DNA of 64,000 nucleotides from Armatimonadota bacterium (GTDB lineage: Bacteria; Armatimonadota; Fimbriimonadia; Fimbriimonadales; Fimbriimonadaceae). A program made the translations under genes and the position numbers. Location: assembly GCA_020161505.1 (NCBI GenBank), contig JAIUNY010000002.1:124001-188000 (forward strand). The letters are read 5' to 3'. Under the pieces are notes generated by a model. That model did no database searches. It saw only the letters and a list, made by a program, of their open reading frames with translations, and was not told the DNA's origin. Of the stretch, positions 7,852-16,605 are shown one piece after another (the stretch's first letter is position 1; every line of letters starts with the position of its first letter).

Positions 7852-9153
7852 ATGAACAGCAGAATGCCTGGAGAAAAACTTAAGAAAACTCAAGAAGATA
7901 GCCGCGAGAAATTCCTCCTCGTCTTCGTCAACGAAGATCAGAACGAGGATGATGTCGTGGAGGGCGAGCTCGAAGGGCTCGTGGATGCGGCGGGCGGAGT
8001 CGTCGTCGGATCAGCGCGCCAGCGGGTGGATCGCCCGTACAAAGGAACCTACATCGGCTCCGGCAAGGTCGAAGAAGTCCGGGATGCCTGCGCCGAAGTC
8101 CAAGCCGATGGCGTGATCTTCGACTGTGAGCTCAGCGGAATCCAGATTCGAAACCTGGAAGAGATCATCGGGAAGCGCGTGCTTGATCGCACCCAGCTCA
8201 TCCTCGATATCTTCGCCGCCCGCGCCCGCACCCGAGAAGGCCAGCTCCAAGTCGAACTCGCGCAATACACCTACCGACTGCCTCGATTGATGAGCGTCTA
8301 CACCAAATTCGAGCGGCAGCGTGGTGGTATTGGCATGCGCGGTCCGGGTGAAACCAAACTCGAAAGCGACCGCCGGATGGTTCGCGACCGCATTGCGCGG
8401 CTCAAGCAGGATATCGAAGGGGTCAAGCGGCACCGAGATGTCCAACGTGAGGGCCGCAAGGATCAGCCCTATCCCGTGGTGGCGATTGTCGGATACACGA
8501 GTGCCGGAAAAAGCACCTTGATGAACCGACTCGCGGCCACTGACGTGCTCGTGGACGCGATGCCCTTCGCGACCCTCGACCCGACCACTCGATTGATCGA
8601 TCTGCCCGACGGCGACCGGTTCTTCCTCAGTGACACGGTCGGATTCATCCGAAAGCTTCCGACTCTGCTGGTGGCTGCCTTCCGCGCGACGTTGGAGGAG
8701 TTGATCTACTCGGATCTTCTTCTCCACGTTGTGGATGTCAGCACTCCGGAATGGGAAATGCAACTGGATGCCGTGCTCGAGACGATTGAATCGCTCAAGG
8801 CCGGGGATATCCCTGTTCTGACCGTATTTAACAAGATCGACGCGGCGGAGAATCCGGCGGAAGTTCGGCGACTCGTCAGCGAGTGGCAGGATTCAGTCGC
8901 GATCAGCGCCCTCACAGGAGAAGGGATCCCTGATCTCATGGCGAGAATTCAGGGGATGCTGAGCGGTCGACTGGGCCGAGTCAAGGTGCTCGTCCCTTAC
9001 GACAAAGCCCAGCTGGTCGAGCGCGCCTACGACTACGGTCGCGTCATTACCAAGGACTACCGCGAGGACGGCATCTACTTAGAAGCCGATGTGGTCGCCG
9101 AGCTGAGAGGCAAACTCGAACCCTACCGAATCGCGGAGGCGTCCTCCGGATAA
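7852..9153 (+). CDS. hflX: GTPase HflX
   Basis: This 433-aa ribosome-associated GTPase splits or rescues stalled 70S ribosomes in characterised bacteria. The N-terminal HflX domain holds the typical GTYIGSGKVEE and GPGETKLESDRR motifs. The G domain starts near residue 208 with G1 GYTSAGKST (about 214-222), then DTVGFIRKLP (G3) and NKID (G4). It is slightly longer than E. coli HflX at the C-terminus. The ATG at 7852 lies just after the palindromic leader. prmC follows 8 nt downstream, so the two may share a transcript. Confidence 0.95.
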   Translation: MNSRMPGEKLKKTQEDSREKFLLVFVNEDQNEDDVVEGELEGLVDAAGGVVVGSARQRVDRPYKGTYIGSGKVEEVRDACAEVQADGVIFDCELSGIQIRNLEEIIGKRVLDRTQLILDIFAARARTREGQLQVELAQYTYRLPRLMSVYTKFERQRGGIGMRGPGETKLESDRRMVRDRIARLKQDIEGVKRHRDVQREGRKDQPYPVVAIVGYTSAGKSTLMNRLAATDVLVDAMPFATLDPTTRLIDLPDGDRFFLSDTVGFIRKLPTLLVAAFRATLEELIYSDLLLHVVDVSTPEWEMQLDAVLETIESLKAGDIPVLTVFNKIDAAENPAEVRRLVSEWQDSVAISALTGEGIPDLMARIQGMLSGRLGRVKVLVPYDKAQLVERAYDYGRVITKDYREDGIYLEADVVAELRGKLEPYRIAEASSG

Positions 9154-9161
9154 CAAACGCG

Positions 9162-10019
9162 ATGAACGAAGCGGCAACGATGATCCTGGGCGACTGGGTG
9201 CAGCAAGCGACCACCCGGCTCGAAAGAGCCGGAGTCGACTCGCCGCGCTTGGATGCCCAGGTTCTCGCCGCCCATGCCCTGGGTAAAGATCGCACGTACG
9301 TGCTCACTCACCCGGAACACGAGGTTCTCTTGGGGGTTCTGGAGCCGATGCTGATCCGCCGGGAAGCCCGCGAGCCTCTGGCCTACATTGTCGGTCAGCG
9401 CGAGTTCTACGGGCGGATGTTTCAAGTCTCCCCCGACGTGCTGGTGCCGCGCCCGGACACCGAAATCCTCGTCGAGCGGGCCCTGCTGGCGGTCAGCCAC
9501 AACCGTCAGTGGACGGGATCGATTCTTGATATCGGCACAGGAAGCGGGGCGATCGCCGTGACCCTGGCCTGCGAACTCCCGATGGCTGATGTCACGGCGG
9601 TGGACATTTCGGGTCGAGCCCTGAGAATCGCGATGTCGAATGCCGCCAGGCACGAGGCTCACATCAACTTCGTGCGCTCTGATCTCTACGAACATCTGCC
9701 CGCGAACTACTTCGACCTTGTCGTGAGCAACCCGCCGTACGTCTCCCACGCCGATGATCTTGAGCCGGATGTTCGTGAATACGAACCCAGCTTGGCTCTC
9801 TACGCCGATGCGAACGGCCTGGCTTTCTACCGAAGGCTCGCCGCCGAAACTCCCCAGGTTCTCGTCTGCCGCGCCCTCATGGTGGAGATCGGACTGGGGC
9901 AACGGGATGACGTCATCGGGATCTTCAGCGAATACGGCTGGCGATGCCTTGATTGCGTCTCCGACCTCAGCGGAATCCCGCGGGTTCTCACCTTCGAGAC
10001 CGACACTGACCTGAGCTGA
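9162..10019 (+). CDS. prmC: Release factor glutamine methyltransferase PrmC
   Basis: This 285-aa SAM-dependent enzyme N5-methylates the Gln of the GGQ motif in peptide release factors. The N-terminal helical domain (about 1-95) contains REPLAYIVGQREFYG. The Rossmann domain has the SAM-binding DIGTGSGAIAV and the catalytic NPPYVS motif. prfA, its usual neighbour, is absent. Here it follows hflX, so two translation-quality genes sit together. Def and Fmt come next after a new -10-like box. Confidence 0.95.
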   Translation: MNEAATMILGDWVQQATTRLERAGVDSPRLDAQVLAAHALGKDRTYVLTHPEHEVLLGVLEPMLIRREAREPLAYIVGQREFYGRMFQVSPDVLVPRPDTEILVERALLAVSHNRQWTGSILDIGTGSGAIAVTLACELPMADVTAVDISGRALRIAMSNAARHEAHINFVRSDLYEHLPANYFDLVVSNPPYVSHADDLEPDVREYEPSLALYADANGLAFYRRLAAETPQVLVCRALMVEIGLGQRDDVIGIFSEYGWRCLDCVSDLSGIPRVLTFETDTDLS

Positions 10020-10054
10020 TCACGCTTTCCCAGTGATGCGACCTCAAGATTGGG

Positions 10055-10060
10055 CATAAT
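10055..10060 (+). promoter_or_regulatory. -10-like box before def
   Basis: CATAAT, 10 nt before the ATG at 10071. It supports that start over the in-frame TTG at 10050, which lies upstream of the box. Confidence 0.4.
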
Positions 10061-10070
10061 CGGATTCGAA

Positions 10071-10598
10071 ATGGACGTGGTTGTCCCGGCAGAATTCGAG
10101 CACCTTTACGTTCACGACGAGGATCATCCGGTTGTGAAGATCCCGTCACAGGTTCTGCGCAAGACGGCCACCGAGATCACCAAGCTCTCCAACCGCCACA
10201 AACTTCTTGCTGAGAACATGGTTCGGATCATGAACAAAGCCAACGGAGTCGGCATCGCGGCTCCGCAGGTGGGAGTCAGCGAACGGATCATCGTGATTGC
10301 CCCAGAACGCCGTCCGATCGTTCTCGTCAACCCCGTGATCGTCAAGCACGAAGGCTCTCAAGTCGGGGAAGAAGGGTGCCTCAGCATCCCCGGTCTGTAT
10401 GGCGATGTCGAGCGATTTGACACAGTGGAAGTAGAAGCCTACGACATCAAGGGCCGCCCGCTGAACTACGAAATGTCCGGCTACGCCGCCCGGATTGTCC
10501 AGCACGAAATTGACCACCTCGACGGAATTCTCTTCATCGACAAAGTGGATGAGAAGACCGTTCACTGGCAAGATCCGAACCGGGAGCGCGACGAGTGA
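10071..10598 (+). CDS. def: Peptide deformylase
   Basis: This 175-aa metalloenzyme removes the N-formyl group from nascent proteins. All three family motifs are present: GIAAPQVG (about 61-68), EGCLSIPG with metal ligand C103, and QHEIDHLDG with ligands H145 and H149 and catalytic E146. ATG 10071 is chosen over TTG 10050. The stop overlaps the fmt GTG start (GTGA), giving the classic def-fmt pair that removes and adds formyl groups. Confidence 0.96.
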   Translation: MDVVVPAEFEHLYVHDEDHPVVKIPSQVLRKTATEITKLSNRHKLLAENMVRIMNKANGVGIAAPQVGVSERIIVIAPERRPIVLVNPVIVKHEGSQVGEEGCLSIPGLYGDVERFDTVEVEAYDIKGRPLNYEMSGYAARIVQHEIDHLDGILFIDKVDEKTVHWQDPNRERDE

Positions 10599-11512
10599 AG
10601 CTGGTTTACTTCGGCACCGCCCCCTTCGCCGTTCCTGCCCTGGAACGATTGGCTCCCTGCGTGAGTCTGGTCGTCACCCAGCCGGATCGACCCTCGGGCC
10701 GCGGGATGAAGCTCCAACCGAGCCCGGTGAAGGCAAAAGCCATCGAACTGGGGCTCCGTGTCGAGACTCCGGAGAAGTGCCGCGAACCCGGCTTTCTCGA
10801 TCTCTTGCGCGCGGAAGAGGCGGACGTCTTTGTTGTGGCCGCCTATGGCCAAATCGTGCCTCAAGCCCTCCTCGATATTCCGAAGCACGGCTGCGTGAAT
10901 CTGCACGGATCGATTCTTCCCCGCTGGCGAGGCGCCGCTCCAATCCAACGAGCGATTGAAGCCGGTGATGTCGAAACCGGGGTCACTCTGATGCAAATGG
11001 ACGCCGGGATGGACACCGGAGACATCATTGCCATCGAACGCACCTCCATCGGCAAGCACGAACTCGCGGGTGCGGTCTACGAACGTCTTTCCGACATGGC
11101 GGCCGAGATGGCGGAGAGCTGGCTTCCTGTGATTGCCCAAGGAAAGCATCCAAGGGTGCCTCAGCAAGTTGAACTCTCGTGCCACGCCCCCAAGGTCAAA
11201 AAGGCAGACGCTGAACTCAGATCCACCATGACCCTGGTCGAGGCGTACGACAAGTTCCGCGCGTTTTCTCCGGCACCAGGAGCATGGCTTTCCGCACCGA
11301 TGGGCGCGATCAAGGTGTTGAGTTGCCGCCCCGTTCCTGGTGTGGTGGGCGCAGCGGGCGAGGTGTTGATGACCAAGCCCAATCTGGTCGTTGGGTTCAC
11401 GACCGGAGCGCTCAATCTCATCGACGTTCAACCCCAGGGCCGTGGAAAGATGTCCGGGGTAGATTTCGCCAACGGGGCACGACTCCAGGTCGGAGATCGT
11501 TTGATGGAATAG
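10595..11512 (+). CDS. fmt: Methionyl-tRNA formyltransferase
   Basis: This 305-aa enzyme formylates Met-tRNAi using 10-formyl-THF. The hydrolase-type formyltransferase domain has FGTAPFAVPAL at the N-terminus and the catalytic HGSILPRWRGAAPIQRAI motif (about 107-124). The C-terminal tRNA-binding OB-like domain follows (about 205-305). The GTG start at 10595 overlaps the def stop. Length is normal for the family. Confidence 0.96.
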   Translation: MKLVYFGTAPFAVPALERLAPCVSLVVTQPDRPSGRGMKLQPSPVKAKAIELGLRVETPEKCREPGFLDLLRAEEADVFVVAAYGQIVPQALLDIPKHGCVNLHGSILPRWRGAAPIQRAIEAGDVETGVTLMQMDAGMDTGDIIAIERTSIGKHELAGAVYERLSDMAAEMAESWLPVIAQGKHPRVPQQVELSCHAPKVKKADAELRSTMTLVEAYDKFRAFSPAPGAWLSAPMGAIKVLSCRPVPGVVGAAGEVLMTKPNLVVGFTTGALNLIDVQPQGRGKMSGVDFANGARLQVGDRLME

Positions 11513-11545
11513 GCCCCGCCTGTTCGCCCTTTCAGGAAGAGACTT

Positions 11546-12802
11546 ATGCAGAAAAAGATCGCCCTTCGGTTCATTCTTGGCATCTTGACCATCGTCGCCC
11601 TCTTCGGCGGCTATCGACTCTTCCATGAGTTCGCCAAGGATCCTGATCTGGGCGAGTTTGCGTCCGTTGGCATGGTGGCGGCCATTGAATACACGCCAGA
11701 AGGCGGCCGCGTCGTGGTGATCGACGAGCAGGGCAAGGAGATCACGCCACCTGCCCCCGAGAAATCGTTTGATGACCTCGATGTGACCTGGTCGGTCGAT
11801 GGAAATCGACTCTTCTTCTCCAGCACGCGAGAGTCCGAGGCCTACACGATCCACCGGTGGAACCCGGGCAAGAATGTGGTCGAGCGCCGTACAGCGGGGA
11901 GTCGGAGCCAGAGCCTGCCGTGGTTCGGCCCCAACAGCGATCCCCGGGCCAAGCAATACGGTTTGATCCTCTCCGGCGGAAATGTGCTCGAAGTCGATGC
12001 GCGGACCGGAGCAACCACCACGGTTCTCCCGCCCACCACCCGCGATCTTGTCACGGGAGGCGGCGAGGAATCAGGTGCGCAAAGCCCGATGGAATCAACC
12101 TACCGTGACCTCGGCGATAGCTTCAAATTCGCACGATGGGGCCCCGGGCGCGAATCGCTCTTTGCCATCATGCGCAAGGAAGAAAACAACGTGGCCATCC
12201 ACCAAAGCCTCGGCCTTGACGCTCAAGGCCAACAGCAGCGACCGGTCGAAATCTTCCGAGGGCGCAATGTGATCCTCGATGTGGATGACCAAGGCGTCGC
12301 GGCGGTCAGTGTTCAAGGGTTCTTCTTCCGAGACCCCGCCGCCGTGCCGGAGCAATTCATCCAAAACGGCAAGATCGTCAAACCGTTTGAATCAGGTGTC
12401 TTTAAGGTCTCGATCGGGCCAGAAGGCCAGCCGAACGCAGCCCCTGTCGCCCTGGTTCCCGCAGATTCGCCGCAGAGCTTTGGCGATGTTTCCATCTCCC
12501 CGGACGGCACCAAGGTCGCCGTTGTCGTGGGCAGCGTGGACAAGAATGGCAACTTCATTCCGGCTGGAATCGCGGTGATGCCCTTTGAAGAAGGCGGTGC
12601 GGGGAACGGAACCCTGCTTGTTCAGGGAGCGGTCAGCAGCGTGTCTTGGAGTCCAGATGGCTCGAAGCTCGTGTATCTGATGACCGAAGGCTCCAACACG
12701 GATATCTACACAATTGGATCCGATGGATCGGGCACCCGAAAGGTGACAAGTGGCGGACGCTTCGCGTTCCCCCGAATCAGCCCGCAGATGACGTCGGAGT
12801 GA
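11546..12802 (+). CDS. Membrane-anchored TolB-like beta-propeller protein
   Basis: 418 aa. One N-terminal hydrophobic helix (about 7-25) follows a KK pair, then a large extracytoplasmic domain. PD40/TolB-type repeats are visible as WSVDGNRLFFSS, ISPDGTKVAVVV and WSPDGSKLVYLM, ending with DIYTIGSDGSGTRKVT. Such propellers usually mediate protein contacts in the periplasm. No Pal or Tol genes are nearby, so this is not called TolB itself. Its last 26 nt overlap the 3' end of the convergent GT9 gene. Confidence 0.8.
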   Translation: MQKKIALRFILGILTIVALFGGYRLFHEFAKDPDLGEFASVGMVAAIEYTPEGGRVVVIDEQGKEITPPAPEKSFDDLDVTWSVDGNRLFFSSTRESEAYTIHRWNPGKNVVERRTAGSRSQSLPWFGPNSDPRAKQYGLILSGGNVLEVDARTGATTTVLPPTTRDLVTGGGEESGAQSPMESTYRDLGDSFKFARWGPGRESLFAIMRKEENNVAIHQSLGLDAQGQQQRPVEIFRGRNVILDVDDQGVAAVSVQGFFFRDPAAVPEQFIQNGKIVKPFESGVFKVSIGPEGQPNAAPVALVPADSPQSFGDVSISPDGTKVAVVVGSVDKNGNFIPAGIAVMPFEEGGAGNGTLLVQGAVSSVSWSPDGSKLVYLMTEGSNTDIYTIGSDGSGTRKVTSGGRFAFPRISPQMTSE

Positions 12803-13736
12803 GATTCAGGGTTTCCTGAGCAAGCTGGAGTACGTCTGCATAGGCAATCGAGACTGATCGGTCGTATTGTCCATAGGGGCAGCATCGCTCTGGCCTCGTG
12901 AGGGTGTAAAGTCCGATGCACGGTCGGCCAAGTGCCGCCGCGATGTGGGTGCTTCCGGTGTCTCCCGCCACATGAAGGTCGCACAGACTGATGAGGGCCA
13001 CGAGTTGCTTGACGTTCGTCTTTCCAAGCATGTCCTTGGGCGCGCCGAGTCCTTTCGGGTCGGGGCTTCCCCACGCCGCCACGACTTCCTTGAAAGCCAC
13101 TCGATCCGCCTCGGTTCCGAGAAAGGCAAACGTGACACCAGGGCCAAGATCGCGAACCAGGCGCGCATAGAGTTCCGGCGGCCACCTCTTCGTGCCCCAA
13201 CCGGCTCCGGCATTGGCCAGAACCAACTGCTTGCCCTCCTCGCGCCCGAGATCCCGCAGCAGTTCCTGAACATGGGCCACATCGTCGGGGTTGGGCACAA
13301 GATTAAAGACCGCTCGGTCTGCAACACCTCCGACGGCCCGGGCCACATCCACATACTGATCGACCACGTGAATCGAACTCGGATCTGGTCTTACCGCCGA
13401 AGTGAAAAGCCAGGAACCTTCGCGTTGCCAGTGGTATCCCACCCGTTGCTGACAACGCGCGTAGCTGATCGGAAGCGCCGATTTCATCAAGCCCTGCAGG
13501 TCAATCCCCACCTCAAATTTCCCCAGCGCTTGCATCTGAGCTTTCCACTTCTTCGGATCTTTCTCCAGCACCTCCACGTGATCGATATCGGGACAGAGCT
13601 GAGGAATCCCCGCGAACCGGCGATCGCAGAGCCACACGACCTCGCATCCCGGATGGCCTTGCTTGAGGGCGGTCGCGACAGGCAACCCGCAGGCCACATC
13701 GCCGAGTGCGCTCAGGCGGGAGACGAGAAATCTCAT
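12777..13736 (-). CDS. Family 9 glycosyltransferase (heptosyltransferase-like)
   Basis: This 319-aa GT-B enzyme resembles ADP-heptose:LPS heptosyltransferases. It has the N-terminal RLSALGDVACGLPVATAL motif, a DLQGLMKSAL segment, and the C-terminal nucleotide-sugar motif VAGDTGSTHIAAALG followed by GLYTLTRPERC. It is the last gene of the lpxK-lpxL-GT9-GT9 run, and its ATG overlaps the stop of the upstream GT9 (ATGA). This context supports addition of an LPS core sugar. Whether the donor is ADP-heptose is not shown, because no heptose-synthesis gene is in the window. Confidence 0.88.
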   Translation of the reverse strand: MRFLVSRLSALGDVACGLPVATALKQGHPGCEVVWLCDRRFAGIPQLCPDIDHVEVLEKDPKKWKAQMQALGKFEVGIDLQGLMKSALPISYARCQQRVGYHWQREGSWLFTSAVRPDPSSIHVVDQYVDVARAVGGVADRAVFNLVPNPDDVAHVQELLRDLGREEGKQLVLANAGAGWGTKRWPPELYARLVRDLGPGVTFAFLGTEADRVAFKEVVAAWGSPDPKGLGAPKDMLGKTNVKQLVALISLCDLHVAGDTGSTHIAAALGRPCIGLYTLTRPERCCPYGQYDRSVSIAYADVLQLAQETLNLTPTSSAG

Positions 13737-14662
13737 GCGTCCTCCTGGATCATCTGCTTGACTTTGGCCACGACTTCTGCGGGATCTACCGCGCTTGGGC
13801 CACCCTCAGGACGAAACACGATTGCTCGGTCAAAATTGGGTTTGTATCGCACGGGATCCGTCCATCCAAAGACGGTGAGAGTGGGAACGCCATAGGCGGC
13901 GGCGATATGCGCCGAACCGGTATCCGCACTCAAGTGAACCTGCGAAGAGGCAATTTCTTTCATCGAGCCAACCAAATCGCGCTGCCCCACCAGATTCGTG
14001 CTCCCCGGAAGATCTAGTATGGGATCCCCAGGCGCACCGATGACGGTGACTGGAACCCCGTCAGCAAGCAACCTCCGTCCGATCTCCGTCCAGACCTCGG
14101 GGGCGACCGCCTTCTTCCAGTGCCCGCTCCCGGTCTGGATCGTCACTCCCTGACGTGCCGTGGGAGCGACATCCGGCATGATGGGGAGCACGGGGTTTTC
14201 AAAGGCCACCACCTTTTGAAGCAGCCGTCTCGCCGTCTCGGCCTCATGAACCTGAGTCACGCCGCACTCGACGAAGGTGTTCAGCCGCTTGGCCAGAGCA
14301 TCGGTTCCGCGGTTCGTGAACCTCTGTTTCGCCCCCGAGAGCTTGAGGCAAAGCGCGGTCTTCGAATGCCCTTGGAGGTCAAATCCGAACTCGAAAGTGT
14401 GCTTTCGCAGAGCGGAAAACGCCTTGAGCTGCGCGATCCACGTTCGAGGATCGCTGCGCCGCTTTTTCCAGACCGTTCGATCAACAATAGCAACTTCACT
14501 GACCAGATCCGGAGTCGCAATCACATCCGCACACCGATCCTGCACCGCCCACACGATGTGAGCTTCCGGTGCGGCCTGCCTCAACCCCGAAACCGCCCAG
14601 GCCGCCATCACACAATCGCCAATCGCGGAAAACCGCACGATGAGTACCCGGGGCGCGCTCAA
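13733..14662 (-). CDS. Family 9 glycosyltransferase (heptosyltransferase-like)
   Basis: About 309 aa from a TTG at 14662 that overlaps the upstream stop as TTGA; an ATG at 14692 is the alternative. The N-terminal VLIVRFSAIGDCVMA motif and C-terminal SADTGSAHIAAAYGVPTLTVFGWTDP are the GT9 hallmarks. It is a paralogue of the downstream GT9 but clearly diverged, so the two probably add consecutive inner-core sugars, as WaaC and WaaF do. It is flanked on both sides by 4-nt overlaps. Confidence 0.87.
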   Translation of the reverse strand: MSAPRVLIVRFSAIGDCVMAAWAVSGLRQAAPEAHIVWAVQDRCADVIATPDLVSEVAIVDRTVWKKRRSDPRTWIAQLKAFSALRKHTFEFGFDLQGHSKTALCLKLSGAKQRFTNRGTDALAKRLNTFVECGVTQVHEAETARRLLQKVVAFENPVLPIMPDVAPTARQGVTIQTGSGHWKKAVAPEVWTEIGRRLLADGVPVTVIGAPGDPILDLPGSTNLVGQRDLVGSMKEIASSQVHLSADTGSAHIAAAYGVPTLTVFGWTDPVRYKPNFDRAIVFRPEGGPSAVDPAEVVAKVKQMIQEDA

Positions 14663-15555
14663 AGCAGACCCTTCCGCCGAGCGTTGCGCCATCGGTCGTG
14701 CATCCAAAGCCACTGATCCGGGGTCTCCCGAATGCGATCCTCCAACCACTTGTTGATCGCCCGCATCATCCCTTCACCCTTCACCTCGCAGTCCGGCACC
14801 GAGTTAAGAGCGGGATAGAAGGTCAAGCGATACCGCTCGTCTCCCTCGTACACACACACAACGGGAATCACCGCCGCCCCAGTTCGCTCGGCGAGAACCC
14901 CCGGCCCCAAGACGGTACCGGCGGGAAACCCGAAGAACGGCAGGAAGATATCGTCGGCGTTCTGATCCGGGAGAATCCCCACGATTTCGCCTGCCTTCAG
15001 CTTTTCCATGATCGCCCGCGCCGCATTTCCGCGCGCCAGAACCGAGGTTCCCGGCCCTTCGCGGATCTCGTTGACGATCCGATTGACCCCGTCCTGATCC
15101 GCGTTCCGGGCCACGACATGCACCGGATATCCCACCTTGGACATCCAGGCCGAGCACCGCTCCCAATTCCCAAGATGCCCCGTAATCAGCAACACTCCCT
15201 TGCCCTGGGCGAGACCCGCGTCGAGATGCTCGCGCCCTTCGATTCTCATGCGGCTTTCCAGCTCGGCAAGAGTTCGATTCGCCCCAATCAGGAAGTCCAC
15301 GCTCGACCGCCCGAAGTTCTCGAAGACCTTCTTGGCATTCTCGTGAACTTGGCTCTCCGGCCAGTCGGGAAAGACCATGCGCAAATTGGCTTGCGTCCTC
15401 TCGCGATGCTTGGCATCGAGCCGGTAGATGAGCCGGCCAAATCCCTCGCCCTCTCGATACGCCTGGGCGAGCGACTTGCCACTGAGCCGCCGCTTGATCC
15501 CTCGGAGGAGCTTGATCGCGACTTTGCCGAGCACTTGCTTCTTGCGAGATTTCAT
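14659..15555 (-). CDS. Lipid A biosynthesis acyltransferase, LpxL/HtrB family
   Basis: This 298-aa protein belongs to the family that adds secondary acyl chains to lipid A at the inner membrane. The catalytic H-x4-E motif is GHLGNWE (H127, E132), preceded by the NLRMVFPDWPE segment and followed by the conserved ILPDQNADD and FFGFPAGT. The hydrophobic N-terminal anchor is weak, with a very basic start (MKSRKKQVLGK). It overlaps lpxK by 4 nt upstream and the GT9 gene downstream. Confidence 0.9.
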   Translation of the reverse strand: MKSRKKQVLGKVAIKLLRGIKRRLSGKSLAQAYREGEGFGRLIYRLDAKHRERTQANLRMVFPDWPESQVHENAKKVFENFGRSSVDFLIGANRTLAELESRMRIEGREHLDAGLAQGKGVLLITGHLGNWERCSAWMSKVGYPVHVVARNADQDGVNRIVNEIREGPGTSVLARGNAARAIMEKLKAGEIVGILPDQNADDIFLPFFGFPAGTVLGPGVLAERTGAAVIPVVCVYEGDERYRLTFYPALNSVPDCEVKGEGMMRAINKWLEDRIRETPDQWLWMHDRWRNARRKGLL

Positions 15556-16523
15556 GAGTGTGAGGGGCCGGCGGCAGCCAGAAGTTGATCCATCAAGGCG
15601 TCAAGGCTATCAATGCGGACGGAAAGCCGAGCGACGACCAGTTCCCGGACTCCCAGATCGGGCCGGGCGCGAAGTTTGACAAAATCCTTCTCCGTCACCA
15701 CGACTGGCAATCCTGCGGGGAGTGTATCCCACAAGCCCGCGTGACTCAGAGGGTCGTGATCGGTGTAGATCGCCTCATGGCGAATCGCAACGCCCGCGTT
15801 CCGCAAGCTGGCGAGAAACCGCGAGGGATGAGCAATCGCGCAGAGCGCAATGGCCTCGCTGGGTGCATTGACGGGCCGCCCATCGATGCCCACAAAGCTC
15901 AAGGGCTGGCGGTGGACATCTTTCCCGTACCGAATGATTGCCGTGGCCCGTGGGTGTCCTAAACTCTTCGGCTCACGATAGGGGCCTGCGGGGAAACAGA
16001 AGTCATTCGGCAGATCAGGCTCGATCAGCAAGCTGGCCCCTAGCTTGAGCCTCAGATGCTGGAACCCATCATCCATGAGCAAGAGATGGTCGGGAAAGTG
16101 CGCCTCGGCGAGCTTCGCAGCAGCGACTCGATCCCGGCCGACGATCATCGGTGCCGCAGGAAGGCGATGGCGCAAGAGGGTCGGCTCATCACCCCAGTCA
16201 AAGGCGTTCAGCGGCCCTTCCGGAGCGACTTGGGCCTCGTGCTGAGCCGGAGACCCATACCCCGATGCCCCTAGAACCACGTTGACACCGCGCGCCTCCA
16301 AACCCTCCGCCAGAGCAATCACCACCGGCGTCTTCCCCGATCCTCCCGCCGTCAGATTTCCGACCACCACCACCGGAACTGTCGGCACATACGCCTTCTT
16401 GAGGCCGAGTTTGTAGATGCCCAGATAAGTTGTCCAACCGAGTCGATACAACCCAGCGAGCGGGCTCAGGAGCCAGGCTCCGAGCCCCTTGCTTGTCCAA
16501 AGGGATTCGATGGCGGTGCGCAT
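15552..16523 (-). CDS. lpxK: Tetraacyldisaccharide 4'-kinase LpxK
   Basis: This 323-aa enzyme phosphorylates the disaccharide 1-phosphate precursor to make lipid IVA. The Walker A-like motif GNLTAGGSGKTP is at about 55-66, followed by SGYGSPAQ (the usual SRGYG variant), GDEP and the LLMDDGFQH signature. The ATG at 16523 is preferred; a longer frame reaches 16700 but would run through the divergent mtaB start. It is the first gene of the minus-strand LPS operon. Confidence 0.93.
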   Translation of the reverse strand: MRTAIESLWTSKGLGAWLLSPLAGLYRLGWTTYLGIYKLGLKKAYVPTVPVVVVGNLTAGGSGKTPVVIALAEGLEARGVNVVLGASGYGSPAQHEAQVAPEGPLNAFDWGDEPTLLRHRLPAAPMIVGRDRVAAAKLAEAHFPDHLLLMDDGFQHLRLKLGASLLIEPDLPNDFCFPAGPYREPKSLGHPRATAIIRYGKDVHRQPLSFVGIDGRPVNAPSEAIALCAIAHPSRFLASLRNAGVAIRHEAIYTDHDPLSHAGLWDTLPAGLPVVVTEKDFVKLRARPDLGVRELVVARLSVRIDSLDALMDQLLAAAGPSHS

Positions 16524-16605
16524 TGGGCGGGTTTTATTCTGGCATGGTGCTTCGCCCTGCGTCCGACCGAAGAAATCCAGCAAGCGAGTACCATAGAACC
16601 TCCAG

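Noticed and set aside
7633-7883. Short plus-strand frames between the HIT gene and hflX
   Set aside because: They cross hairpins, lack ribosome sites and have low-complexity Ser/Pro/Arg content. One of them runs into hflX in another frame.
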